Positions 8,079-17,078 of a stretch of 20,119 nucleotides of DNA are shown here, in pieces (positions within the stretch are counted from its first letter, which is position 1; each line of letters begins with the position of its first letter). This stretch comes from Dichloromethanomonas sp964477085. GTDB lineage: Bacteria; Bacillota; Desulfitobacteriia; Desulfitobacteriales; Syntrophobotulaceae. The translations under genes were made by a program, and so were the position numbers. The stretch covers positions 1 through 20,119 of the forward strand of contig CAYZDF010000052.1 in NCBI GenBank assembly GCA_964477085.1, given 5' to 3'. The notes under the pieces are model-generated. The model saw only the letters and a list, made by a program, of their open reading frames with translations, was not told the origin of the DNA and searched no databases.

Positions 8079-8954
8079 TTAACCTTTGACACCGCCGGCT
8101 CGAATGCCTTGAATAAAGTAACCCTGACCTACTGTAAATAGGATAATTGACGGTATAATACCAACTGCCGCTCCCGCCATTTGCAACGAATAATTCATTC
8201 CCGATTCACTTTGAAAGGTTGTTAAACCAACCGACAACAATTGCTTATCGAGTGATGTGATGAAAATATAGGGATCAACAAAATTATTCCATGTCCAAAC
8301 GAATGTAAAAAGCGCCATGGTGACAATAATCGGTTTGCTTAACGGTAAAATAATGTTCCAATAGATTCTGAAATGAGAACATCCATCGATTAGCGCCGCC
8401 TCCGATAATTCAAACGGAACTGTCATGAAAAACTGCCGCAACAAGAAGAAAAAGAAAACTAAAAATGTATTCGGGATAATAATTGCCAGTATGGTATCGG
8501 TTAAGCCAAGCCATTTATACATAAAAAACCTGGCAACAATAGTTGTATCGGGAGTTACAAGCATCCCTGCGAGAATGATGAGAAAAATTGTATCTCTCCC
8601 TTTGAACCTAAGCCTTGCAAAAGCATAAGCGGCTGGAGCCAGAAGTAAAAATCTCAAAGCGATGTGGGAGAGTACGGTAATGATTGAATTTAGATACCAT
8701 TTAAAATAATATTTATTCGCGAATACTTCCTGATAACTGCCGAAGAAAAGCTCGCTTGGGAAGATATTTAGCGAAGCCATGGAAAGCTTATTTTCGGGCG
8801 TTAAGGATATAGCTATCATGTAAATAAAAGGAAATGACATTATTAGTCCAAAAATAAACATGAATAAAGACAGCACATTTTTTTTAATTTTGGGAAGCGA
8901 CTTTGGTTTCAGATATTGATTTTTTTCATTTTCAATCTTTAATAATGCACCCAT
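8079..8954 (-). CDS. Carbohydrate ABC transporter permease, MalG-like
   Basis: This 291-aa inner-membrane protein has about six hydrophobic segments, the first at ~27-50. The cytoplasmic EAA loop that docks the ATPase is present: EAALIDGCSHFRIYWNIILP (185-204). The C-terminal end, YFIQGIRAGGVKG, is typical of the CUT1 MalG/LacG/YtcP branch. I prefer the ATG at 8954 over one at 8972 because AAAGGA lies at a proper distance from it; the gene then overlaps the end of the preceding permease by 16 nt, indicating translational coupling. It partners the MalF-like permease to form the transmembrane channel. Confidence 0.93.
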   Translation of the reverse strand: MGALLKIENEKNQYLKPKSLPKIKKNVLSLFMFIFGLIMSFPFIYMIAISLTPENKLSMASLNIFPSELFFGSYQEVFANKYYFKWYLNSIITVLSHIALRFLLLAPAAYAFARLRFKGRDTIFLIILAGMLVTPDTTIVARFFMYKWLGLTDTILAIIIPNTFLVFFFFLLRQFFMTVPFELSEAALIDGCSHFRIYWNIILPLSKPIIVTMALFTFVWTWNNFVDPYIFITSLDKQLLSVGLTTFQSESGMNYSLQMAGAAVGIIPSIILFTVGQGYFIQGIRAGGVKG

Positions 8955-9862
8955 TTTTTCTGTCCTTTCCATTGTATTAACGTTATAGTCAAAATTACTA
9001 AAAACAGTAACACAGCCTGTGCTGCCGCATAACTATAGTGATAATAATTAAACGCCTCCTCATAGATATTCAATACCGCGACTCTTGAAGAAATGCCAGG
9101 ACCTCCGTTTGTGAGCGTCTTGACCAGAGCATAATTTTTAAAGGAGCTTGCTAAGCTTGTTATAAAAATGAAAAAGGTTGCGGGTGAAATAGAGGGCAGT
9201 GTGACATTAATTAATTGCGAGAATTTATTCGCTCCATCCACCTGGCTTGCTTCATAGAGCTCGCTTGGCACATCTTGAAGCGCCGCAAGATAGATAATGG
9301 ACACATAAGGGATTTGATGCCATACGTTAACTAAAGCTGTCGTTGGCAGCGAATAATCTGGATCCATCAACCATCCAGGCGGATTTTGCACCCCCAGAGT
9401 ACTAAGCAATGAATTGACAATACCCTGAGTGTCCAGAAGAAGTGTAAAAATCATTGCTACAGCTACGATATTTGTAACATACGGCAGAAAAATCAGAGAT
9501 CTGCTTAAGGTTTTAAAGGCAAAGGCCTTATTTAAGAGAAGTGCCAGAAAAAGAGAGATCACCATTACCAACGGCACATAGATTATCGCAAAATAAAAAG
9601 ATTTTATGAAGGATTCCGTTGCAATCGGATCATTAAAAAACTTAATATAGTTTTGAAAAAAGACAAAATCTATCTTACCATTGAAAATGTCAGCGAAATC
9701 CCCAAATTGATTAAAATTTAATAGGCTCATATAAAAAGCAATAAATATAGGTATCATCGTAAACAGTATAAATCCGCCTACATAAGGAGCTACGAAAATA
9801 CCTGCCGTGATGCTTTCCTGTGTTTTTAAGCTTAATCGCCTGTTCCGTTTACTTTTCATCAT
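8939..9862 (-). CDS. Carbohydrate ABC transporter permease, MalF/UgpA-like
   Basis: This 307-aa inner-membrane protein has six predicted helices: a typical first one in VAPYVGGFILFTMIPIF (24-40), a periplasmic-side region, then the binding-protein-dependent transport fold. The EAA loop EASQVDGANKF (204-214) through NVTLPSISP (219-227) is clear. The motif LTNGGPG is a hallmark of the CUT1 MalF/LacF/UgpA group. GGAGGG lies 13 nt upstream of ATG 9862, a somewhat long spacing. It forms the heterodimeric channel with the MalG-like permease encoded next. Confidence 0.93.
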   Translation of the reverse strand: MMKSKRNRRLSLKTQESITAGIFVAPYVGGFILFTMIPIFIAFYMSLLNFNQFGDFADIFNGKIDFVFFQNYIKFFNDPIATESFIKSFYFAIIYVPLVMVISLFLALLLNKAFAFKTLSRSLIFLPYVTNIVAVAMIFTLLLDTQGIVNSLLSTLGVQNPPGWLMDPDYSLPTTALVNVWHQIPYVSIIYLAALQDVPSELYEASQVDGANKFSQLINVTLPSISPATFFIFITSLASSFKNYALVKTLTNGGPGISSRVAVLNIYEEAFNYYHYSYAAAQAVLLFLVILTITLIQWKGQKKWVHY

Positions 9863-9901
9863 TGTTAGTCCATTACCCTCCGATCAGTGGTTTTAAGGCA
9901 A

Positions 9902-9927
9902 AATACCGCTTCCGGCAATCCGGTATT
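9902..9927. other. Small inverted repeat in the binding protein-permease gap
   Basis: AATACCG (9902-9908) and CGGTATT (9921-9927) form a 7-bp stem in the untranslated gap between the binding-protein gene and the first permease gene. No U-tract follows, so it is more likely an mRNA-processing or stability element than a terminator. Confidence 0.4.
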
Positions 9928-9973
9928 CTTATTTTGGCTATTCCTTCGATATTACTCTCATCACTTGTAGGAT

Positions 9974-10009
9974 ATAATTAGCCTGCAAGATTACCTGCAG
10001 GCCAATTAT
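9974..10009. other. Intercistronic stem-loop after the binding-protein gene
   Basis: ATAATT-A-GCCTGCA (9974-9987) pairs with TGCAGGC-C-AATTAT (9996-10009): 13 bp with one mismatch and an 8-nt loop. It lies 22 nt after the stop of the binding-protein gene on the minus strand and lacks a good U-run on that side. Hairpins in this position often protect the binding-protein mRNA and keep it more abundant than the permease message. That role is inferred from position. Confidence 0.6.
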
Positions 10010-10011
10010 AA

Positions 10012-10033
10012 ATTCAATAATTATTCAATAATT
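10012..10033. repeat. 11-bp tandem direct repeat at the stop of the binding-protein gene
   Basis: ATTCAATAATT occurs twice head-to-tail (10012-10022, 10023-10033), and the second copy overlaps the stop codon (10032-10034). It is probably a local duplication without a special role. Confidence 0.7.
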
Positions 10034-11372
10034 ATTTGCCTGTGCCCTTAGCCTCATCAGCTATCGCATCATCTGCCCTCTTCTTGATATTCTTCATTGT
10101 TGTTGCAAGATCTTGTTTACCCGACATATACATTTGGCCTTCTTGTTTATAAATATCTGAAATCTGAGTCATCGCTGGTCCAAAAATCTTTTCCTGAGCA
10201 GCTCCCATGTTATTGTCAAAGTATGCATTTTTAAAATCTTCAACAGTAATGTCTCCATTAAGACTGTCTGACATAGCCTGGAATTGAGGACGCATTGTTG
10301 CCTCATCAAACTTCTGATTGGGCGGGAACGCCTTTGTTTCTAAATAGAAATGATTAGTGGCATATTTCAGGAAGTCAAAAGCAGCCTCAGGGTGTTCGGA
10401 ATTTTTATTGATTCCCATGGTATTGTAGGAAAACATGTTGTTGTTTACAGATGAATCTTTAAATACCGGAGTTTGTACTAAGCCTACTTTCCAATCCCTA
10501 GGATAATCTTTTACATTTACCATATCGCGGTAGATCCAGCTGGATACAAATGACATTCCGATCTTCCCTTTTAGGAATTCCCTTGCAGTAAGCTTTTTGA
10601 GTGCCGTTTCAGGAAATGACATCTGGATATGATGAACTGCCGAAAGGTCATTGAACCACTTTAAGGCATCAGCGAATGCAGGATCATCAAGGTTAGACGT
10701 ACCGTCAGCCTTGTAACCTGGAACATTTTGGGTAGTTGCCTTGAAATAGAGCATAGTATCGTAAGTCGGCATAATTGAACCGTATATGCCCTTACTTGGG
10801 TCGGAAAGCTTATCGCCAGTGGCTATATAGTCATCCCATGTCCAGGAAGCGTTGGGATACGGAACTCCTGCATCATCAAAGATCTTTTTATTGTATAGTA
10901 CACCCCAGTAAGTAGCCGCCAACGGCAGGCTATAGGCCACGTCGCCAATTTTGCTTACTTTACTTCCGAAAAGAGCATCATAATCATAACCGGCTTTTTT
11001 AGCAAGATCATTCAAAGGAAGAAGTGATCCTGATGAAACATAATGCTGATCAGTTTTTGGTGATTTCATGAATATAAGATCTGTCTTGTCGCCAGTCATT
11101 AAGGCAACGTCGATTTTTTTATAAGCTTCATCAACATCTCCGGGAATAACATTAAACTCTACGGTATTGCCCGACTCCTTGGAATAATCGTCAAGAAGCT
11201 TTTGAAAACCTGGAGTGTTAACGTCGGCAGTATAAGCAAACACAGTGAGTTTAACACCTTTTTTTGTTCCATCCTGTGTTGGCGTTTTACCTTGATTACC
11301 GGCGCATCCGCTTACTAACCCTAAAACCAGAAATACGGATAGAAAAAGACTGATAACTTTTGTTGTCCTCAT
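10032..11372 (-). CDS. Extracellular solute-binding lipoprotein, family 1 (carbohydrate ABC transporter)
   Basis: This 446-aa substrate-binding protein is anchored outside the membrane. The signal peptide MRTTKVISLFLSVFLVLGLV leads to the lipobox VSGC with lipidated C23, then a polar linker. The mature part shows the family-1 sugar-binding pattern: KLTVFAYTADVN, a segment DLIFMKSPKTDQ, AATYWGVLYNKKIFDDAGVPYP, ASWTWDDYIATGDKL, and GMSFVSSWIYRDM, with an aromatic-rich binding region. ATG 11372 is chosen over an upstream in-frame start at 11414 because GGGAGG lies 7 nt before it and it gives a normal signal peptide. It is the first gene of the minus-strand importer operon. The ligand cannot be read directly; context suggests a uronate-containing oligosaccharide or sugar acid. 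Confidence 0.93.
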   Translation of the reverse strand: MRTTKVISLFLSVFLVLGLVSGCAGNQGKTPTQDGTKKGVKLTVFAYTADVNTPGFQKLLDDYSKESGNTVEFNVIPGDVDEAYKKIDVALMTGDKTDLIFMKSPKTDQHYVSSGSLLPLNDLAKKAGYDYDALFGSKVSKIGDVAYSLPLAATYWGVLYNKKIFDDAGVPYPNASWTWDDYIATGDKLSDPSKGIYGSIMPTYDTMLYFKATTQNVPGYKADGTSNLDDPAFADALKWFNDLSAVHHIQMSFPETALKKLTAREFLKGKIGMSFVSSWIYRDMVNVKDYPRDWKVGLVQTPVFKDSSVNNNMFSYNTMGINKNSEHPEAAFDFLKYATNHFYLETKAFPPNQKFDEATMRPQFQAMSDSLNGDITVEDFKNAYFDNNMGAAQEKIFGPAMTQISDIYKQEGQMYMSGKQDLATTMKNIKKRADDAIADEAKGTGK

Positions 11373-11410
11373 TTTTTTCCTCCCTAATGAAAATATTTGG
11401 ACTAGACTTG

Positions 11411-11434
11411 ACAAGCATTCTGTACAGAACTTGT
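11411..11434. promoter_or_regulatory. Palindromic operator candidate upstream of the importer operon
   Basis: The perfect 12-bp palindrome TTCTGTACAGAA (11418-11429) is flanked by ACAAG (11411-11415) and CTTGT (11430-11434), giving an extended dyad. It lies about 46 nt upstream of the binding-protein start codon, where a repressor or activator would act. The cognate protein is unknown; a perfect dyad fits a LacI-, GntR- or TetR-type dimer better than an AraC-type protein. Confidence 0.45.
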
Positions 11435-11553
11435 TTCAATCAACCGCTGTATTTAATTTATATTATTAGACAATTTAAATAAAGGCTGAAATCTTCGCTT
11501 TTTTCCATCTATTTTATGTCTTTTGCGTTTGTCTTCCCCCGCCGTGTCATTAT

Positions 11554-11575
11554 GCAGTATATAAGCAGTATATAA
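11554..11575. repeat. Tandem 11-bp direct repeats, candidate AraC-type site
   Basis: GCAGTATATAA is repeated exactly head-to-tail (11554-11564, 11565-11575), one helical turn apart. AraC-family regulators such as the adjacent YesN-like protein bind direct repeats on one face of DNA. The regulatory role is inferred. Confidence 0.5.
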
Positions 11576-11643
11576 AAAGTGGCGGAATTTCCGGCAGTCC
11601 TTTTTGATTCCAATTTCTTGATATAGGCGTCAGCAAATAATTG

Positions 11644-11663
11644 TAGTATGATTTTAGTATGAT
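11644..11663 (+). repeat. TAGTATGAT direct repeat before the yesL-like gene
   Basis: TAGTATGAT occurs at 11644-11652 and 11655-11663, 11 nt apart and 37 nt before the yesL-like start. The copies contain -10-like hexamers (TATGAT), so this could be part of the promoter or an activator half-site pair. Confidence 0.4.
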
Positions 11664-11700
11664 GGAATGACAAAATATGAGGTAAGCTTGGAGGAATAAC

Positions 11701-12324
11701 ATGAATTTATTGAGTATAGACGGACGATTATACAAATTTGCCAACCTTCTCTATTATTTATTTGTATCCAGTATATTGTGGGTGATATTCAGCCTGCCTT
11801 TATTGACGATAGGTGCGTCCACAACTGCACTCTTTTTTGTAATGGGTAAGATTGTACGGAATGATAATGTCAGTATTCTGAAAAATTTTTGGACCAGCTT
11901 TAAACTGAATCTCAAACAAGCTATCCTTATTTGGATTGCATTGGTCTTTGCGTACTTCATACTCTGCGTTAACATAATGAATGTTCATGTATTCGGTAAC
12001 TTAGCAGTATACATTCGACCTGTGCAGATATTTATAGCAGTGGAACTTTTATTATTAACAATTTACATTTTCCCACTGTTATCAAGATATGATATGACTG
12101 CCCTAAATCTGCTTAAGACATCATTATTTATGGGAAACAGACATTTTTTAACCACTATGCTTTGCATATTTTCCTTTTTTATTGTGTCGGTTTTGGTATA
12201 CTCCTTTACAAGTTTGTTCATTCTTATAGCACCGAGTTTATATGCCCTATGCTCGTATTATTTGATGCACAGGGTATTTCAGAAATACCTGCCGGGAGAT
12301 AATACTGAAGAAAGGGCTGTTTAA
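11701..12324 (+). CDS. YesL-like membrane protein (DUF624)
   Basis: This 207-aa protein has about five hydrophobic helices. Its N-terminal layout, FANLLYYLFVSSILWVIFSL followed by PLLTIGASTTALFFVMGKI, is characteristic of the DUF624/YesL family found beside YesM/YesN kinase-regulator pairs and sugar ABC transporters in Bacillota. GGAGG lies 7 nt before ATG 11701. It is the first gene of a rightward operon, with the response regulator start 34 nt downstream. Its biochemical role is not established in the family; an accessory function in sensing or transport at the membrane is usually supposed. Confidence 0.88.
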   Translation: MNLLSIDGRLYKFANLLYYLFVSSILWVIFSLPLLTIGASTTALFFVMGKIVRNDNVSILKNFWTSFKLNLKQAILIWIALVFAYFILCVNIMNVHVFGNLAVYIRPVQIFIAVELLLLTIYIFPLLSRYDMTALNLLKTSLFMGNRHFLTTMLCIFSFFIVSVLVYSFTSLFILIAPSLYALCSYYLMHRVFQKYLPGDNTEERAV

Positions 12325-12358
12325 TTGCAAAGATTCTAGAATAGTGGAGGAATCCGTG

Positions 12359-13984
12359 ATGAAAAACATATATAAGCTAATGGTGGTTGAAGACGAGTTC
12401 AATATAAGAAATGGTCTTATGTCTATTGATTGGAGTATATGGGGATTTGAGGCGGTAGCAAGTGCCTCGAACGGTAATGAGGCACTGGAAATCGCAGCCC
12501 GGATAAAGCCGGATGTAATCCTGACTGATATCAAAATGCCGGTAATGGATGGTCTGGAATTAAGTCAAAAAGTGAGAGAGGAATATCCCCGCTGCAAAGT
12601 AGTTATCCTAACAGTTTATGAGGATTTTGCTTATGCTAAAGCTGCAATAAATGCAGGAGTATGTGAATATATAGTAAAACCTATTGTCATAAAACAAATT
12701 GAAGAAGTATTCCTCAAGCTGAAGAAACAGTTCGACCTGCAACGAAGCGAAGAATCAAAAATTTCCTTATATGAAAAACAGCTTGCAAAAAGCCTTCCTG
12801 TTGCCATTGAAAAGTTTTTGAATGAGATTATTGATGAAAAAGTCGATGATATCAATGAAATTGAAGAGATACAATCTTTGCTGGAAATTCGTCTGAATTA
12901 TTCTTTTTATGCATGTATTATTATTAGTCATCTGGAGGATGAGCAGGACAGGGAAGCAGACAACACGGATTTTGAATTCTCATATATAAAAGAATACATT
13001 GAGTCAGTCAAAAAGGGTTATGTGATTCAGAAAGACAATCAGATTGCAGTTATTGCCGCCTTTGATTTAGACAGTGACGAAAAACGTACTTCACAAACCT
13101 ACATTGAAGATATGGTTTATAGTATTCAAAATGAGTTTCATAGCATTGGTCATAAAAATATCCGTATCGGAGCAGGTAATATATATAACAATATTTTATA
13201 TTTATCCGCTTCTTATCAACAAGCTGAGGTTGTACTAAAGAGAACGTTTTTTGAAAACGAGCGGCGCATTTTTTTTTCATGGAAGGAAAAGTCCATTAAC
13301 TACATGTCGATTTTAACTTATCCCTATAACAAGGAAGGTGAATTGATAAACGCTTTAATTGAAGGGGATAGCAACAAATGCCAAAGACTGGTAACAGAAT
13401 TCTGGGATGAGTTGCGTACGGCTTATAGTCATATTGAGCCTGTGCGTATCCAGAATATTGCCATACAATTGCTGAGCGCTTTCAGCCACAAGCTGAGACA
13501 GTATGATCTGGAGTTAAATGATATTGTTCAGAAAAAGTATTCATTCACTGAACTTGTCAGAAAACAAAACAATATCCTGTCCCTCCAAGAGTTAGTTCAG
13601 GATATTGTTTTACAAATTGTAGAGTATATTATTTTATTTAACGAGAAGTATACTACTTCGTGTCATAAGGCCATAAAAAAAGCAAAAGTCTTTATTGAAG
13701 AAAATTACAATCAAAAGCTTACTTTAAATCAGGTAGCCAATCATGTTTTTTTGAATAAAAGTTATTTCAGCATGCAGTTTAAAAAGGAAACCGGAAAAAC
13801 TTTTTTGGAGTATCTATCGGAATGCAGGATCAATAAAGCCAAGGAATTGTTGAAAGATACTGACATGAAAGTATATGAGATTAGTGAGAAAGTGGGTTAT
13901 ATAAATCCGAAATACCTGACCGACCTTTTCAAGGAGTACGTGGGCTGCTCTCCGCAGGAATATAGAAAAAAATTGATCTCCTGA
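12359..13984 (+). CDS. YesN-type response regulator with AraC-family DNA-binding domain
   Basis: This 541-aa transcription factor acts in the cytoplasm. Residues 1-120 are a receiver domain with acidic pocket E11/D12, phosphoacceptor D57 (ILTDIKMP), T85 and K107 (YIVKP). A long middle linker (~130-430) of mixed helices follows. The last ~100 residues are a double helix-turn-helix AraC domain (KLTLNQVANHVFLNKSYFS, then YEISEKVGYINPKYLTDLFK and SPQEYRKK). ATG 12359 follows GGAGG (12346-12350) by 8 nt; an in-frame GTG at 12344 is rejected because it overlaps that ribosome site. It should be phosphorylated by the kinase encoded 16 nt downstream and probably activates the divergent importer operon. 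Confidence 0.95.
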   Translation: MKNIYKLMVVEDEFNIRNGLMSIDWSIWGFEAVASASNGNEALEIAARIKPDVILTDIKMPVMDGLELSQKVREEYPRCKVVILTVYEDFAYAKAAINAGVCEYIVKPIVIKQIEEVFLKLKKQFDLQRSEESKISLYEKQLAKSLPVAIEKFLNEIIDEKVDDINEIEEIQSLLEIRLNYSFYACIIISHLEDEQDREADNTDFEFSYIKEYIESVKKGYVIQKDNQIAVIAAFDLDSDEKRTSQTYIEDMVYSIQNEFHSIGHKNIRIGAGNIYNNILYLSASYQQAEVVLKRTFFENERRIFFSWKEKSINYMSILTYPYNKEGELINALIEGDSNKCQRLVTEFWDELRTAYSHIEPVRIQNIAIQLLSAFSHKLRQYDLELNDIVQKKYSFTELVRKQNNILSLQELVQDIVLQIVEYIILFNEKYTTSCHKAIKKAKVFIEENYNQKLTLNQVANHVFLNKSYFSMQFKKETGKTFLEYLSECRINKAKELLKDTDMKVYEISEKVGYINPKYLTDLFKEYVGCSPQEYRKKLIS

Positions 13985-14000
13985 AAGAGGTATGCCGTTT

Positions 14001-16934
14001 ATGAAAGTTAAGTTATTCACAACAAAATTTTTATCATTAAAGAGCAGCAGTACCAGAAAAAAACTGGTATTAATTTCATTTATTCTTACAATTAGTGTAA
14101 TTCTGACGCTCACCATTCTTTTAAGAACAGTTTTTTTAAACTTGTTCATTCAAGAACAAATCGAGTATAAAAATAATTCGTTGGAACAATTTGAGAATCA
14201 CCTTGACACGATTACCAAAAATATAGAAATCTATGCCCAAAAGATTTATTTGAACAATCGAATTATTAATGTGCTGAATTCAAACTATGACAGAGATGAT
14301 TACAGCAGTCTCAAAGATATTAAGGATACGCTTGACAGGGAAATAGAAAATATATATGTTTACAGCGAGTTTGTCAATTCCGTCATTCTATTGGGATCAA
14401 ATAACTTAACCTATATGTACAATCATAACCCCAATTCGCTTGGAAGCAGTTATATGTCTAATGATTTTGATTTTAAAATCTTTATGAACCAACTTGAAGA
14501 ACTGGATTTAAGAACGGTAAAAAGTGTGCCGTTTTTTCAAGATTCCTCCAGCCTGATGAAGATGGAAGGAAGGGGAAACGACGATATATTTATAGAATTT
14601 GCCGATAAAGTACTTTTCCTGAGATTTATCTATAATAGTGAAAATAAGATAAGCGGGGTCGCTGTTATTGTTCTTAATAAAGATTTCTTATCTACCGTGT
14701 TCACAGATACCGAAATGTTGGAATCTACCTATGTTTACAGTACAGGGGGCAATATGATATGGTCAAGCACGGGTTTGGAGCTGCAAGGCGGTATAGATAA
14801 ATTTGGGATTGTTGGTGAAAGGGGACGAGTTGAAAATTACCTTGGTGAAAAGTCGCTGGTTACATCTGATGCTTTAAAAGAGTATGATTTTATCATGGTC
14901 AGCGTGAGACAGCTAAAATCCATAATGTATAATCTAATCAATTATCACACCCTTATTTATTTTTTACTAAGTATAATTTTTAGCATTTTCATTTCACATT
15001 TTTTATCAAAAAAAATTATCAGTCCATTAAACAGAATGATCAGTTCGCTGCGCAGCGATGTAGATCACTTGGAGAATTTCGCAGAAGTTGATCCCAAACC
15101 TTTCATGAATTTCATTAATCTTCGAAATAAAATAACAGTATATTTTATTATAACGGTTATTCTCCCGAGTATCATCTATGCCATGCTGCTGGTCAGTGAA
15201 TATGTTGACGTCTATCGAAATAATATCATACTCAACACGAGAAACACCTTGCAACAGATCAAGCATAACATTGACAGAAATCTCATGAAGTATAACACCA
15301 TATCAGAACAGCTGATTACCAATGAAACCATACAGAATTATTATGAGGTATCCATCTCAAATAATGATGTTGGTACCCAGCGACAGGAAACCGAAAAGCT
15401 TCTTTCAGAAACCAAGATGCTGTATAAAGATCTGGTTTCCGTAGGATTGTATTTTAATTCAGGGCAAAACTTCTATTCCAGCATCTATTTTGACACATTG
15501 CCTGTTACGTCGGTTTCCTCGAAGTTCTTTGAAATTATGTCCACCAATTCAGGAGAAATGACCTATATAACATCGGGAAAAGACTTCTACCAAAACGAGG
15601 TTATTTACTTTGCGCGTAAAATAAGAGGGATCTACAGCGGAAACTTTACTAAACAGTTGGGATACTTTCTTTTTTCGGTTGATAAGAATATATTCAAAAA
15701 TTCCGAAAGAAATACCAAGTTGAGTAACACGGGTTATTACAAGCTGATCGATAGAAATGGCAACATACTGTTCAATAGTAGTATGGCCAGTGATAAAAAT
15801 CTTTTTGATGGAAATAACACGATAGAGGAGAAATTGAACCAGGACAATGGTTCAATTTCAATCAAGAAGAATGGCAAAAACTATATGGTCATTTATAATA
15901 CCTTGAATTCTTTTAATATAAAAATCGTTGGCGTTGTTCCTTACGATGATGTTAACACAAAAGTTAATTCCGTCCTATGGTATGGATCCATCGTTTTAGT
16001 CTTATACTTCATGGCATTCCTATTTTTTTCTTATTTGATTTCGTTTAGAATTACCAAACCCCTGAAAAAGCTGAAGATGCTGATGGATGACGTTAAAATA
16101 GGAAACTTCGATGTCCGGATGTCATATAAGGGCAAGGATGAGATAGGAATTCTTGCCATGCACTTCAACAATATGGTCCGAAGTTTAAAAGAATTAATCG
16201 TTGAAAACTATCAAAGTAAAATGAGAGAAAGCCAGCTGTTATTTCTTGAGAAGGAAGCGCAGCTGAATGCGCTTCAGCAGCAAATCAATCCTCATTTCTT
16301 GTATAATACGCTGGAGTCTATCAAATGGAGCGCTTTCACGAAGGGAAATATGGAAGTCTTTGAGATGCTTACGGCATTGGGTGTTTTCTTTAAAGGCAGC
16401 ATTGTTAAGGGTGAACGATTAGTAACCATTGAGGGAGAACTTGAACACTTGAACAGCTATATCTATATCCAAAAAATCCGATTCAAAGAAAGATTTGATT
16501 ACGTTGAAGAAGTCGATCCCCAGATTAAACGCTATAAAATTCCAAAGCTTGTACTTCAGCCTATCGTTGAGAACGCAATCAGTCATGGCATTGAGTTATC
16601 GGATAATAGCGGGATAGTAACCTTGAGAGGCTTCAAGGAAGGCGACAGGGTATTTTTTGAGATTTCGGATAACGGCCTTGGCATGACGGAAGAAAGGTTG
16701 GAACAGGTGAACAGTGGTATTCGGTCAAAACAGATAGAGTCCAATTTATCAGGCGTAGGGCTGAATAACGTGTTTAACAGATTGATACTCCACTTTGGAG
16801 ATAAGGTGGATTTTGAGATCAAAAGCAACCAACGAGAGGGTACGGTTGTAAAACTATCTTTTCCTGTCCAGGAGATATCTGGCGAAGCCGGATCTAAACA
16901 GGAGAATGAAATCACGTATTATCGGTTCACCTGA
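14001..16934 (+). CDS. YesM-type sensor histidine kinase with two tandem membrane sensor modules
   Basis: This 977-aa membrane kinase is much longer than the usual ~600 aa of the YesM family. TM1 at ~22-48, an extracellular Cache-like region ~50-305, TM2 ~311-335, then a short intracellular stretch with a HAMP-like start (SKKIISPLNRMISSL, 336-350). A new N-terminus-like segment NLRNKITVYFIITVILPS opens TM3 (~378-398). A second extracellular sensor runs ~400-655, then TM4 ~657-680 and a full HAMP domain (683-735). The His_kinase domain has H765 in QINPHFLYNTLE, and the ATPase domain has VENAISHG (N858), ISDNGLGM (888-895) and SGVGLNN. ATG 14001 is preferred over 13992 because AAGAGGT lies 9 nt before it. 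It is the last gene of the operon. Confidence 0.93.
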   Translation: MKVKLFTTKFLSLKSSSTRKKLVLISFILTISVILTLTILLRTVFLNLFIQEQIEYKNNSLEQFENHLDTITKNIEIYAQKIYLNNRIINVLNSNYDRDDYSSLKDIKDTLDREIENIYVYSEFVNSVILLGSNNLTYMYNHNPNSLGSSYMSNDFDFKIFMNQLEELDLRTVKSVPFFQDSSSLMKMEGRGNDDIFIEFADKVLFLRFIYNSENKISGVAVIVLNKDFLSTVFTDTEMLESTYVYSTGGNMIWSSTGLELQGGIDKFGIVGERGRVENYLGEKSLVTSDALKEYDFIMVSVRQLKSIMYNLINYHTLIYFLLSIIFSIFISHFLSKKIISPLNRMISSLRSDVDHLENFAEVDPKPFMNFINLRNKITVYFIITVILPSIIYAMLLVSEYVDVYRNNIILNTRNTLQQIKHNIDRNLMKYNTISEQLITNETIQNYYEVSISNNDVGTQRQETEKLLSETKMLYKDLVSVGLYFNSGQNFYSSIYFDTLPVTSVSSKFFEIMSTNSGEMTYITSGKDFYQNEVIYFARKIRGIYSGNFTKQLGYFLFSVDKNIFKNSERNTKLSNTGYYKLIDRNGNILFNSSMASDKNLFDGNNTIEEKLNQDNGSISIKKNGKNYMVIYNTLNSFNIKIVGVVPYDDVNTKVNSVLWYGSIVLVLYFMAFLFFSYLISFRITKPLKKLKMLMDDVKIGNFDVRMSYKGKDEIGILAMHFNNMVRSLKELIVENYQSKMRESQLLFLEKEAQLNALQQQINPHFLYNTLESIKWSAFTKGNMEVFEMLTALGVFFKGSIVKGERLVTIEGELEHLNSYIYIQKIRFKERFDYVEEVDPQIKRYKIPKLVLQPIVENAISHGIELSDNSGIVTLRGFKEGDRVFFEISDNGLGMTEERLEQVNSGIRSKQIESNLSGVGLNNVFNRLILHFGDKVDFEIKSNQREGTVVKLSFPVQEISGEAGSKQENEITYYRFT

Positions 16935-17078
16935 TATGACAATTATCTTTATCTCCCTGACATAAAGTGTACGAATATCACAATCTGGCTAGGTTATAAC
17001 CTTAGATTTACACGGAGCAGAAAGAGATTATTGCTTAGACTTTTGCAGCTGTAATGTATCTAAATAACGTTTTAACAG

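Larger units (their letters stand above)
11373..11700. promoter_or_regulatory. Divergent control region between importer and sensor operons
   Basis: These 328 nt carry no convincing gene and must hold the promoters for the leftward importer operon and the rightward yesL-yesN-yesM operon. They include a 12-bp palindrome near the importer, two tandem 11-bp repeats in the middle, and a TAGTATGAT direct repeat near the yesL-like gene. The AraC-type regulator encoded next door is the obvious candidate to bind here. No confident -35/-10 pair could be assigned on either side. Confidence 0.5.

Noticed and set aside
9872..9880. A two-codon start-stop (ATG GAC TAA) between the ribosome site and the MalF-like permease start
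   Set aside because: It could act in coupling but is just as likely chance; there is not enough evidence for a regulatory claim.
11550..11744. A 64-codon minus-strand frame in the divergent control region
   Set aside because: It overlaps the start of the yesL-like gene and the operator repeats and lacks a ribosome site.
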